The translations under genes were made by a program, and so were the position numbers. Below are positions 1 to 10,954 of a stretch of 64,000 nt of DNA, in pieces. Within the stretch, counting starts at the first letter, position 1. Every line of letters starts with the position of its first letter. Below the pieces are notes generated by a model. That model saw nothing but the letters and a program-made list of their open reading frames with translations, did no database searches and was not told the DNA's origin. The stretch comes from Siphonodentalium dalli (taxonomy: Eukaryota; Mollusca; Scaphopoda; Gadilida; Siphonodentaliidae), in NCBI GenBank assembly GCA_032622095.1, contig CP136061.1:252971582-253035581 (forward strand), written 5' to 3'.

Positions 1-2040
1 GCTCTGGTCGACATTTCTGTATTCATTCACGGCCAACTAAGGACGGCTATGAATAGTGGGAGTAATATAATAGTAGCAATAATAACATTTCTGGTGATAG
101 GAGTAATTATTGTGCATTTTCTTTCACGGCAAATTTGAACAAGAACTAGTCATTTTCGAACTCTTCCAATTTAAATTCACGGCGTGCATTATATTTTTCA
201 CATTTATATCGAAAGCGTAAATCTCCTTGGAATGACGAAATTGTAATTTTTCTGGTGTGAATTTGTTCTATAGATATATTGTTTTACTAAGAGCCAGAAT
301 AAATTAGTGGTATAATTGTCATTTACACAGCGGGACCCAATTATCATTATTCGTTTAGTCGCTTGCAATTTGACGTTGTTTCGGTTACCCCATGAATGTA
401 TGTCTGTCAGAAAAGTTTGAACGTGTTCACATTCCCAAAATATATGTGATATGCTTTCCTTCTTGTCTTTGCAACTCACGCATGTATCATCTTGTCGAAT
501 TGTGGCTATTTTCAGGACGCTATTAGTTGATATAATTCTAGAGTTAATTCTATACTGAAGCCATTGAAGCTTTGTATCAGGCGTCGTGGAAAATGGTAGT
601 TTATTGTATATATTCCAGTCAATTTCTTCTTCGCCTATTTCTATTTGCCATTTTGCTTGGGAGTGGGTACATGGCAATCGTGGTTTAATATGTCATAGAA
701 ATCGCGTCCTCCGCGAGGATTTCTGAGTAGGGTCACAAAATTATCTGGGAGGGTGGGCATCGGGCTTCGGACAATGGGTTTTTAGATTTTGTTGAGTAAA
801 AGATAAGCTGTCGTCGGATACTATTTAAGATAAGGAAGTTTGTACGTATTTTGTAAGTTGAGTATATCGTTTCAGTCGTATGGAAATTGCCGCTTTCTTG
901 GTTTAATATGTCATAGAAATCGCGTCCTCCGCGAGGATTTCTGAGTAGGGTCACAAAATTATCTGGGAGGGTGGGCATCGGGCTTCGGACAATGGGTTTT
1001 TAGATTTTGTTTGAGTAAAAGATAAGCTGTCGTCGGATACTATTTAAGATAAGGAAGTTTGTACGTATTTTGTAAGTTGAGTATATCGTTTCAGTCGTAT
1101 GGAAATTGCCGCTTTCTTGTAACAGATCGTGTACAAAATATATTCCCTCCTTGCGCCATGCAGCAAAATTGATAGGGCTTCCATTCATTTTTATATTGGC
1201 GTTGTTCCAGAGAGTGCATGTAGATATGTTTACATTTCTAATATTTTTTTCTAGGAAATTTGCCCATGCTATAAGTACGTCGCGCCAAAAGTGATTTTGA
1301 ACCTTTTTCGCTTTACTGTAAAAATATGAATAATGATAGGTGAGGAAAAAAGGGTCTTTAAGAATAGGGAGTTCTGTCAACGGGGTCCATTTAGAGCTTT
1401 TGTTCACTAAACGCCTGATCCATGTTATTTTCATGGAAGTGATGAAGTTTTTAATATCTACCATCTTGAGGCCACCTTGTTTATAGTCTTGGCATAACAG
1501 TTTTCTCTTGACTCGGTCACGCTTGCTGCCCCACACAAAGTTAAAAAACAATGATTCTAGTCTATGTACAAATTGTGGTTCTGGGTTGGGGAGCGATATG
1601 AATAGGTGAGTAAGTTTGGGGAGTATGAGAGATTTAATCACCGTTATTCTACCTAGCGGGGTAAGTAATCTGTGCTTCCAAATTTCAATGGATCTTGTTA
1701 TGTCGTCGAATTTCTTTTCGTAATTATCTGACATTAAGTTTAAGTTTGTATTAAAGCGGATACCAAGTAGGTCGAAAGAATCTGAAAAATTTATATTGAG
1801 GTCTGGGCATATATGGTCACTTCGCCCTGTATAACAACCAATCCACGACGCCTGACATTTACTAGGGTTGATCCCTAAACCAGAACTTTGTGCGAAAACG
1901 TCAAGAATGTGATATGCTTCTCTTACACTTGTTTCATTGCCGTCCAGGATGAGTGTCGTGTCGTCTGCGTATTGGGTTAATCTGTATTCTCCACCACCAC
2001 CACTATTCGTTACAATCCTATCGAAATTGATTTTTCAATT
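1..2040 (-). mobile_element. 5'-truncated LINE (non-LTR retrotransposon), L1/Tx1-like
   Basis: Reading the minus strand from about 2037 down gives the C-terminal half of a LINE reverse transcriptase. The catalytic YADD box lies at 1960-1971 (QYADDTTLILDG context). It is followed by the thumb region with the LLTPLGRITVIKSLILPKL and GGLKMVDI blocks (1734-1440). The far C-terminus is at 677-204 and has a C-x2-C...H-x4-C knuckle (CVSCKDKKESISHIFWEC), typical of LINE ORF2 tails. The fingers, the endonuclease and all of ORF1 are missing. The frame is broken by a 218-bp tandem duplication at about 681-1117, so it is dead. Clade assignment to L1/Tx1 rests on the motif style only. Confidence 0.9.
681..1117. 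repeat. 218-bp tandem duplication inside the LINE
   Basis: The segment beginning TGGTTTAATATGTCATAGAA at 681 recurs at 899 and runs to about 1117. The copies are almost identical, with one extra T near 1010 in the second. It duplicates a piece of the LINE C-terminal coding region and shifts the frame. Confidence 0.9.
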
Positions 2041-2402
2041 GCTCAATATAAAATCATGTGTAGGAGAAAAATGTGGTATGCGAATTGTTCAACCCGGAAA
2101 GATGAACACTGGGTGATACTTTTGAAGTATAACTTAGTCATTCCGTAAAATAGCAGTGCATGGAACTAACGAGTGGGTTGTTAACATGGTTTTATATACA
2201 GGACATACCAGGTTTCAGCAAGACTATAGTGGTGCACACGCAATATAGGATTCTGAATACGCAGTAGCAATACAAGGCTAGTTCAGGAGATGTGTCCGCT
2301 TTGTTCAAATTAGTTTTAATAATAGAGAACGGACGAAGAAAGGACTGTTGATATTATCTATATGCCCCTCCCAACGCGTTTCAGGATGTAAAATTGCTGC
2401 AA
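2041..2402 (+). repeat. Left part of a ~1.14 kb tandem repeat unit, interrupted by the Helitron
   Basis: From about 2160 this matches 7080-7315 and 9175-9400 (landmark TATACAGGACATACCAGG; then AGGATGTAAAATTGCTGCAA). The match stops exactly at 2402 and resumes at 6176, where the Helitron ends. Bases 2041-2160 show nothing recognisable. Confidence 0.8.
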
Positions 2403-5400
2403 TCTATATCTATATTTGCGAATGTCTGTCTGTCTGTCTGTGTTCTATAGAAATTCACAGGGGACCACCTAGATGACAAAAAAGGGGTCTAACGGGGGTA
2501 ACTTTTTACGAGAAAGATAATGGCGAGGGTTAGAATTTTATAAAGTGACGCCGTTGTTGTCAGGGACAGAAAAGGGGGAGGGGCAGAACACAAATTGTCG
2601 CCGATTCCCACCAAACTTATATATAATCATTCCCATAATATGAGGAATCTAATGGTGTGGTTTAAATATGTAAAAAGTCGCGCCGTTTGCGCCAGGGATG
2701 CCCGGAAGGTGAGAGGGGCACCAAAATTTATCTAAATAATTTTAGCGACGAATTCCACCAAATTTTTGCACATTCTTCTGAGATCTTCTCCATGATACAA
2801 GGAATCTTATTGCGTGATTTAAAGACGCCAAATTGGTGTCGTTGGGATTAGAGATTAGGGGGGACGGTAGGTGGGTACTAAATCTGATAAGAATTGGTTT
2901 AGTCGCCGATTGCCACGAAACTTATACAAATTCATCCCATGATATGAGGTGTCTAATGGTCTCTAATGGCATGGCTTAAAGCTGTCAAACGTGGCGTCAT
3001 TCGAGTCAGGGGCGCCCTGAAACTGAGAGGGGCACCAAAATTGATACACATTATCTTTAGCGCCAATTGCCACCAAATTGATACACATTCTTATCCATGA
3101 TATGAGGTATCTAATCGCGTGACGTCATATTGGTGCTGCTTTGGTGAGAGATGGTGGTGGGATGGGGTGAGCACTAAATTTGATAAAAAATTGTTTAGTC
3201 GCTTATTAGCACCAAACAAACAAATAATAATATCCATGATATAAAGAGTCCAACCAAATTAAACTTATAAAAATTATGTTTAGTGCCAATTACCATCAAA
3301 CTCATACACGTTCTTCTCAAATGATACAATGAATCAATTATTTGCGAATATCTAGCTTTCTGTGTTCTATATATAACTTTAAGAGTACAATCGAGATGGC
3401 ACCAAGGCGGTCTGACGGGGGTAACTTTTACTAGTAAGATAATGGTCAGGGTTAAACTTTTCTAAAGTTACGTTGTTGACACGAGGGATATAAACGTGTG
3501 ATTTAAGACGGGAAATTGGTGCCGTTTGTGTGATAGATGGGGGGGGGGGGGGTAATAAATATGATAAGAATTTGTTTAGTTGCCGAATACCACCAAACTT
3601 ATATATAATCATCTCCATTATATAAAGCAAGCATGAGTCTAATATACCTGGTTTATATATGATAAAAGTGGCGCGATTCAAGTCATGCATGAGGGTAGTT
3701 GAACCAAAGTCGATACAAATATGTTAATAGCACTGATTCCACCAAATTCATGCACGTTCGTATCTAATGATATGATTAATTAAATCACATTTGGGGCCGT
3801 TTGGGTCATGGATGGCGAGAGGAGATTCACTAGCATTTATAAGAGTGTTCAATTCGCCGATATCCAACAAAGTTATATATAGTCATCTCCCAGGCCATCT
3901 CATGTCGTTATGAGGAGTTGTTGGCATTCTAATTTCACAATCTCGACAAATGGTGACCGCATTAAGTCACTTGAACAATTATTTTGAGTGTGTTTTATTG
4001 AAGGGCATAGCGCTGTAGGCGTCGAAGATACTAAATGTACCCCATGTTGTCATTTCCCTTGCACAAGATAAAAATCGAACACCTTCATGGTATGTGCAAG
4101 TAGGGTCTTGGTCGATACATGCCAATAGGTGAATAGGTTAGTGTGAAATGTTCTGAACGCCCGCTGTTTTCCCCAGTTCGAGAACCGAGGTTATTCGGGT
4201 TACACCATTAATATTTTAAAACACCGGGAGTGCTAGCGTAACATCCAGCTGATTCGAACTTAGGAGGTTTTTGTCTCTTCTGTAAATGGAAGATATATTT
4301 TGGTCGGACAATAGACAATTTTTCTTACCAATATAGTATGGTCGTTGTACGCAAAAATGGGGTTGACCCAGAACAATTGTTAAAGAAGCGATCTTGGTGT
4401 CATTCAACGCGGGATAATCTCTGGTACAACATATCAAAAATCCGCTTTGGGGACAATCCAGGATCCAAGATGGCGTCCAACATGACCGCCCTTAGTCAAA
4501 AGAGACTCTGGTTGAGAAATTATTCGATTATAATGAGAACAAATGTTGCCATATGTATACAAATAACTTTAAGGGTACAATCGATATGGCACCAAGGCGG
4601 TCTGACAGTGGTAACTTTTTACGAGTAAGATAATGGTCAGGGTTGAACTTTTCTAAAGTGACTTTATTGATACGAGGAATATAAACGTGTGATTTGAAGA
4701 CGCGAAATTGGTGCCGTTTGTGTGAGAGATGGGGGGGGGGGGGGGTAATAAATATGATAAGACTTTGTTCAGTTGCCGAATACCACCAAACTTATATATA
4801 ATCATCTCCATTGTACAATGCATGCATTAGTCTAATAGACGTGGTTTATATATGGCACAAGTGGCGCGGTTCAAGTCATGCATGAGGGGAGTTGCAACAA
4901 AGTCGATACAAATATATTAATAGCACGGATTCCACCAAATCCATGCACATTCGTCTCTAATGACATGATTAATTATATCACATTTGGGGCCGTTTGGGTA
5001 TTGGATGGGGAGAGGAGATTCACTAGCATAATTATATAAGAGTGTTCAATTCGCCGATATCCAACAAAGTTATATATAGTCATCTCCCAGGCCATCTCCA
5101 TGTCGTTATGAGGAGTGGTTGGCATTCCAATTTCACAATCTCGACAAATGGTGACCGAATTAAGTCACTTGAACAATTATATCTTCTCAACTGTCATATT
5201 CATATGGGATGGAAATCAGGGCATTCAGATAATGATCTAGCAACACAGATACATAGAAGAAAGCATTAAAAGTATATTTATATCAATCTATTTAAGAGCT
5301 ACATATATTCATTCAAACTGAGGGACCTTGAATCGTCAGAGGATTGCATATTAGAATGGCTCATGTATATATTATAACACGATTGATATGAGTCTGTCTC

Positions 5401-6175
5401 ATTCAATATAGTTTCCACAAAAAACAGTTACAATTGACAAGAGCTATGGAAATGTAGTGCAGGCCTGTTCAAAAATAGTGGCCACAGTGTGCAGTCAAAT
5501 ATGGTTACATCTGAGATAAAGGAAAACGCAGTCCGTAGCACATGACTTTTCATGATCCTCTGACAAGGGTATATCTGCCCGATACAGAGGATTTCTTTCA
5601 CATTTTAGAACAGACGCATCGCCTGACATAAAAAATTCAAAATCTTGCTGTGTCGGACACACGTAGCTGCTATATACATGCATACCATCATTTCTTTTAA
5701 ACTGAAAATGATTAGCCAGTATATACATGTATATAGCACCAGAACAGAGGAGCACCTGGACATATCTTTAAGACATCTGTATCTTCATGAAGATGTGATA
5801 AATTAGATTGATTGATTGATTGATACATCTCTATGTAAAACATAATTGTCGTCTTTTATTGTTTCGAACTAATGTGTTTATGATGTTCATGTTTCATGCT
5901 ATAACGTCTGAAGTATGCGCAGTTGTAAATAAATAAATACTTCTTTATTGTGGGAGGGAATAAACGCGATAAACAAAATTATAATCGCTCCGATCTGACA
6001 AGGTGAGCCCTACTTATATTCCAAGTGTAATACTCATGTTTTGTGATGCCATTTTGAGATACAATTTATGAGAATACGTGTACTACTTTGAGAGAAAGAG
6101 TATTCTCTATTCCCACTAAATATCCAGAGGGTTTCACATCACTTTAACCTGGGCAACGCCGGGTAACCCTGCTAG
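2403..6175 (+). mobile_element. Non-autonomous Helitron, complete, 3.77 kb
   Basis: It begins 5'-TCTATATCTATATTTGCG and ends CTAG-3' at 6172-6175, preceded by a GC-rich hairpin (GGGCAACGCCGGG). It sits between A (2402) and T (6176) with no target duplication. The intact target is seen at about 7311-7320, where the neighbouring repeat unit reads GCTGCAATATTAAATATATGG without interruption. All four traits are Helitron hallmarks. The interior has no Rep/helicase frame. It consists of degenerate modules of about 200-300 bp (landmarks CACCAAACTTATATATAATC and CATGATATGAGG). A segment of about 640 bp is repeated internally (3340-3985 and 4545-5180). Related copies lie at 53747-57155 and 61921. Confidence 0.88.
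3340..5190 (+). repeat. Internal duplication within the Helitron, ~1.2 kb period
   Basis: The sequence starting TTCTATATATAACTTTAAGAG near 3367 recurs as a slightly diverged copy near 4555. Both run through the same poly-G site (3540 and 4731) to the block GACAAATGGTGACCG. The unique segment 3986-4545 separates the copies, and I recognise nothing in it. Confidence 0.75.
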
Positions 6176-8730
6176 TATTAAATATATGGAACGTGATTTT
6201 TATCTACCAAATGAGGACCTTGTGCGTAACAACTGAGGACTCCGTTTGGCACGTGTGGCCCGTGAATGCACACTGTCAATTTGGGACCCAGACACAACAA
6301 CGCCTTCTGGGGACCATCTGATACACCTTACCGAATGGAGACTACCCCGGAATTAATACAGATATGGGCAATATGGAGCTCATCATGACATGGGGTATTG
6401 TTCAACTACTGTATGGATTGTGCTGTATTATTTTCGGTATCTGAGACCTGATTCCTGATAATGACCACCCCTTCCACCTACCCTAATTCTATACAAATTC
6501 TAAAAGCACCATTACTCTGAGTTCCCGATTCTTCAATAAACGAACCCGAACTGATGAAAAGCTGGTCGAGCTGCTTCAGTAGCATAACAAGGCTAGTTCA
6601 GGAGATTTGGCCGTTTTGCCAGTTTCACGGAAATTTCCTTAGAAGGGGGGGGGGGGGGGGGGGGTGCAGAACAGCACCAAGTGAGGATTGTATTGTTCTA
6701 ACAGTAGATAGCGGAGAAAGAAAGGACTGTTGCTAGTCTCAATATACCCTACAACGTGCTTTGGGATGTAAAATTGCTGTAATGCTAAATTTATGGAACG
6801 TGATTTATATCTATGGACAGTAGGGACCGTGTATGTGACAACTGAGGACTCAGTTGACACGTGTGGCCCGTGAATGCACACTGTCAATTTGGGACCCAGA
6901 CACAACAACGCCTTCTGAGGACCAACTGATACACATTACCGAATGGAGACTACCCCGGAATTATAACAGATATGGGCAAAATGGAGATCACTAGGACATG
7001 GGGTCACGTTCACGCAAACACCCATGCACTACCAAGGTATTGACGAGAGTTTTAATAATAGAGAACGCGGACGAAGAAAGGACTGTTAATTTGGTTTTAT
7101 ATACAGGACATACCAGGTTTCAGAAAGTGGTGCACACGTAATATAGGATTCTTAATACGCAGTAGCAATACAAGGTCAGGAGATTAGCCCGTTTTGTTCA
7201 AATATGGATTAATATAGTTTTAGTAATAGATAACGGAGGAAGAAAGGACTGTTGATATTATCTATATATATATATGCCCCTCCCAACGTGTTTCAGGATG
7301 TAAAATTGCTGCAATATTAAATATATGGAACGTGATTTTTATCTACCAAATGGGGACCTTGTGCGTAACAACTGAGGACTCCGTTTGGCACGTGTGGCCC
7401 GTGAATGCACACTTTCAATTTGGGACCCAGACACAACAACGCCTTCTGGAGACCAACTGATACACATTACCGAATGGAGACTACCCCGGAATTATAACAG
7501 ATATGGGCAACATGGAGCTCATTATGACATGGGGTATTGTTCAACTACTGTATGGATTGTGCTGTATTATTTTCGGTCTCTGAGACCTGATACCTGATAA
7601 TGACCCTCCCCTTCCACCCACCATAATTCTATACAAATACTAAAAGCACCATTACTCTGAGTTCCCGATTCTTTAACATTATTAGTTCATTAATTTATAT
7701 ATATGAATATTCATATGGTATACAACGGAATACTAGTATGTGATAATTCCTTTCCTTATATATGGGCATGCAGCGTGCTAAAGATACATGCTAAAATGCA
7801 TGATGGATCTGTCACGCATCTGGTTGAATAAACCCTCAGTAAACACCCCTTTGAGAGCTTGTTCGTTTACTATAACGAGGTTTTGAAGTGAATCATGAGT
7901 TTGAATGATGCCATGTCTATTTGGGCATCTCGTTTGACTCTCATCCGACTGATATTATTGCGACTCCAAGTTAATGGAAAACATCACTTAAGACCCCAGT
8001 TGCCAGTGTGCGTTCACGTGAACACCCATGCGCTACCCAGGTATTGATGAGAGTTTGACAAAAAACAGTGTTGAGCCTTAATTTGCACGGATCTTCACAC
8101 CTAGGTCACAGAACATTCCAATTGCAGATTAGCAATGAGGAAATTAACTGAGTTGGTCAGCTCCTCATATATGCAGTATTGGTTCCAACCCACGCAAACT
8201 CCATGAACGCAACACAGGATTCAATAAACGAACCCGAACTGATGAAAAGCTGGTCTAGCTGCTTCAGTATAGCATAACAAGGCTAGTTCAGGAGATTTGG
8301 CCATTTTGCCAATTTCACGGAAATTTCCTCAGAAGGGGGGCAGAACAGCACCAAATGAGGATTGTTTTGTTCTAACAGTATAGATAGCGGAGAAAGAAAG
8401 GACTGTTGCTAGTCTCAATATGTCCTACAACGTGCTTTGGGATATAAAATTGCTGTAATACTAAATATATGGAACGTGATTTATATCTATGGATAGTAGG
8501 GACCTTGTATGTGACAACTGAGGACCCAGTTGACACGTGTGGCCGGTGAATGCACACTGTCAATTTGGGACCCAGACACAACAACGCCTTCTTATGACCA
8601 ACTGATACACATTACCGAATAAAGACTACCCCGGAATTATAACAGATATGGGCAAAATGGAGATCACTAGGACATGGGGTCACGTTCACGCAAACACCCA
8701 TGCACTACCAAGGTATTGACGAGAGTTTTA

Positions 8731-9144
8731 GGCTACGTTCATACGCTGGCAAGTTTACACTGTATGTTTTTGCGGGCATTTCGTCATAGAAAACCACATG
8801 GTGCCAGAATATGAATGGAGCCGTGCACATAAAATGCATCTTTACCAAAGTGAAAGACACGAGAAGTAACATTTATCTAGTTCTACCTGTAACAGTGCTA
8901 TTGGAATTTGCCTTCCAATACCTGTATGAATTATTCTTGCGAGATAATTGCATGATATTCACAGGCAAAATATGGTAGCATCGTTGCTATTGGAACTACA
9001 GAGATTTTACTTCGCACGTATTTAGCTGTGACACAGATGCACTTTGTGTACTTGTTTCCGTTCAAATTATGGCACCATATCGTTCTCTACGACAAAATGC
9101 CTGCAAACCATACCGTGCAAACTTGCCGGTGTATGAACGTACCC
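8731..9144. mobile_element. PIF/Harbinger-type MITE, 414 bp
   Basis: It has imperfect terminal inverted repeats of about 65 bp: left GGCTACGTTCATAC.GGCAAG, right the complement of GGGTACGTTCATAC.CGGCAAG. It is flanked by TTA at 8728-8730 and 9145-9147. The empty site is present at about 7043-7060, reading GAGAGTTTTAATAATAGAG with one TTA. Three-bp TWA duplications are typical of Harbinger elements. It carries no coding capacity. Confidence 0.85.
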
Positions 9145-9667
9145 TTAATAATAGAGAACGGACGAAGAAAGGACTGTTAACCTGGTTTTATATACAGGAC
9201 ATACCAGGTTCAGAAAGTGGTGCACACGCAATATAGGATTCTTAATACGCAGTATCAACACAAGGCTAGTTCAGGAGATTAGCCCATTTGGTTCAAATAG
9301 GGATTAATATAGTTTTTGTAATAGATAACGGAGGAAGAAAGGACCATTGATATTCTCTATATGTCACCCAACGCGTTTCAGGATGTAAAATTGCTGCAAT
9401 ATTAAATATATGGAACGTGATTTTTATCTATCAAATGGGGACCTTGTGCGTAACAACTGAGGACTCCGTTGGCACGTGTGGTCCACCAATGCACACTAAC
9501 AATTTGGAATCCAGACATAAGCCTTCTGGGGACTAACCGATACACATTGCCGAATGGGGACTACCCCGGAATTATAACATATATGAGCAATATTGAGCTC
9601 ATTATAACATGGGGTATTGTTCAACTACCGTATTGATGAGAGTTTGAAAAAGCATTGCTGAGCCTTA

Positions 9668-10171
9668 AAGGCACGGGCGGCGTTCGTTGTAGAAATAGTT
9701 ATATTTGTTCAAATCGCCATCAACAGAAGGAACACCAAAATATATACAGTTCCGTTCATATGCCAAACATAATCAGCGCGTAAATAGTATATTGTCGTCC
9801 AGACATACGGTGGTGTACTCGCGTTACAGAAGTTGTGCTTCTGTTTAAATAACACAACTCAATTCTATTGGTTAATCACTCACAAATGATATAAACGCTC
9901 TTTATTATTTCCATATCAGGAAAACTAACAAATAACGCTCTTTATGTTTACCATATCCGCATCTAAACAAAAGCCAGGAAACGTAACTTTGTTTGCTTTT
10001 GTTTACATAATAAAGGGGAAAAATTGACAATAATAACATACTGTTTATGCCATATTACTGATTGGCATAAGAACAAAGTCTGTCTATATATTACATTTCC
10101 ATCTGTTTATGGCGGTTTTTGGTGGAGGTGAATATTTTGACAGCATACCACCGCCAACGCCTCCCGTATCT
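9668..10171. mobile_element. Harbinger-type MITE family 2, copy 1, 504 bp
   Basis: The ends are AAGGCACGGGCGGCGTT on the left and the complement of AGATACGGGAGGCGTTGG on the right. The target duplication is TTA (9665-9667, 10172-10174). The empty site is at about 8073-8085 (TGAGCCTTAATTTGCACGG). The same family occurs inverted at 23399-23918. Confidence 0.83.
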
Positions 10172-10320
10172 TTAATTTGCACGGATCTTCACACTTAGGT
10201 CATAGAACATTCCAATTGCGGATTAGCAATGAGGAAATCAACTGAGTTGGTCAGCTCCTCATATGCAGTATTTGTTCCAACCCACGCGAACGCAAAAAAA
10301 AGGATTCAATGTATCCGAAT

Positions 10321-10954
10321 TTAACAGATGAATATGTCAATTTTCTTTTACAGATCATGACGACTAATGGGAAATTGAACCATACCTTTAATTGTTTTAC
10401 TGTCTCAGTGTCATCAATTGCAGACTTCCTGCAAATCTCTATCCAAAAAGTTTTTCACCACTAAATTACTATACTGTACACATGCATTACTTATTTTTCC
10501 TGCTTATGTCATAAACTTGAACGGTTTTTTAATGGAACCAAAGCTATTCTGTTATCAGATTTGATCAGTCACCACTGGCTGTCTCCACATATGTCTCTGT
10601 TTTCTGGTTTGCATCCACATGTTGTGAGATTGAGAGGAGGTACCCGTGCTATTTGTGAGAACATAGAAATGTCTTGGATAATATAATCGAGAGTGCTTTG
10701 TCACCACGCTTATTCGTCATCATTACTCATCATATGTTCAGAATGAACAACACCAGTAGAACAGTTTAAATACATCCATAACTCACAAAGGCTGTTTCAA
10801 CCTATACGCGATGAATGTAACACCACAACACAGTTGTTCAGGTAATTTGAATCTGCAAACAACATTCTTCATCCCTTTGTGAACATAGAGGGAATTGACA
10901 ATGAATTAAAAACATTCCACTGTGTACCTTTGTGTAGACCAGGCTTCTATAAGA
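10321..10954. other. Unannotated AT-rich spacer
   Basis: I see no conserved frame, repeat or RNA gene in this stretch. Confidence 0.5.

Larger units (their letters stand above)
6176..10320 (+). repeat. Tandem ~1.14 kb repeat units, about three, heavily invaded
   Basis: The landmark TATATGGAACGTGATTT occurs near 6184, 6790, 7324, 8467 and 9410. TATACAGGACATACCAGG occurs near 2193, 7095 and 9188. GAACCCGAACTGATGAAAAG occurs near 6543 and 8229. Subtracting the Helitron and the MITEs gives a unit of about 1.14 kb containing two related half-units. No coding frame is conserved across copies, and stops fall at different places. Function is unknown; it may be a complex satellite or the remains of a larger element. 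Confidence 0.75.
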
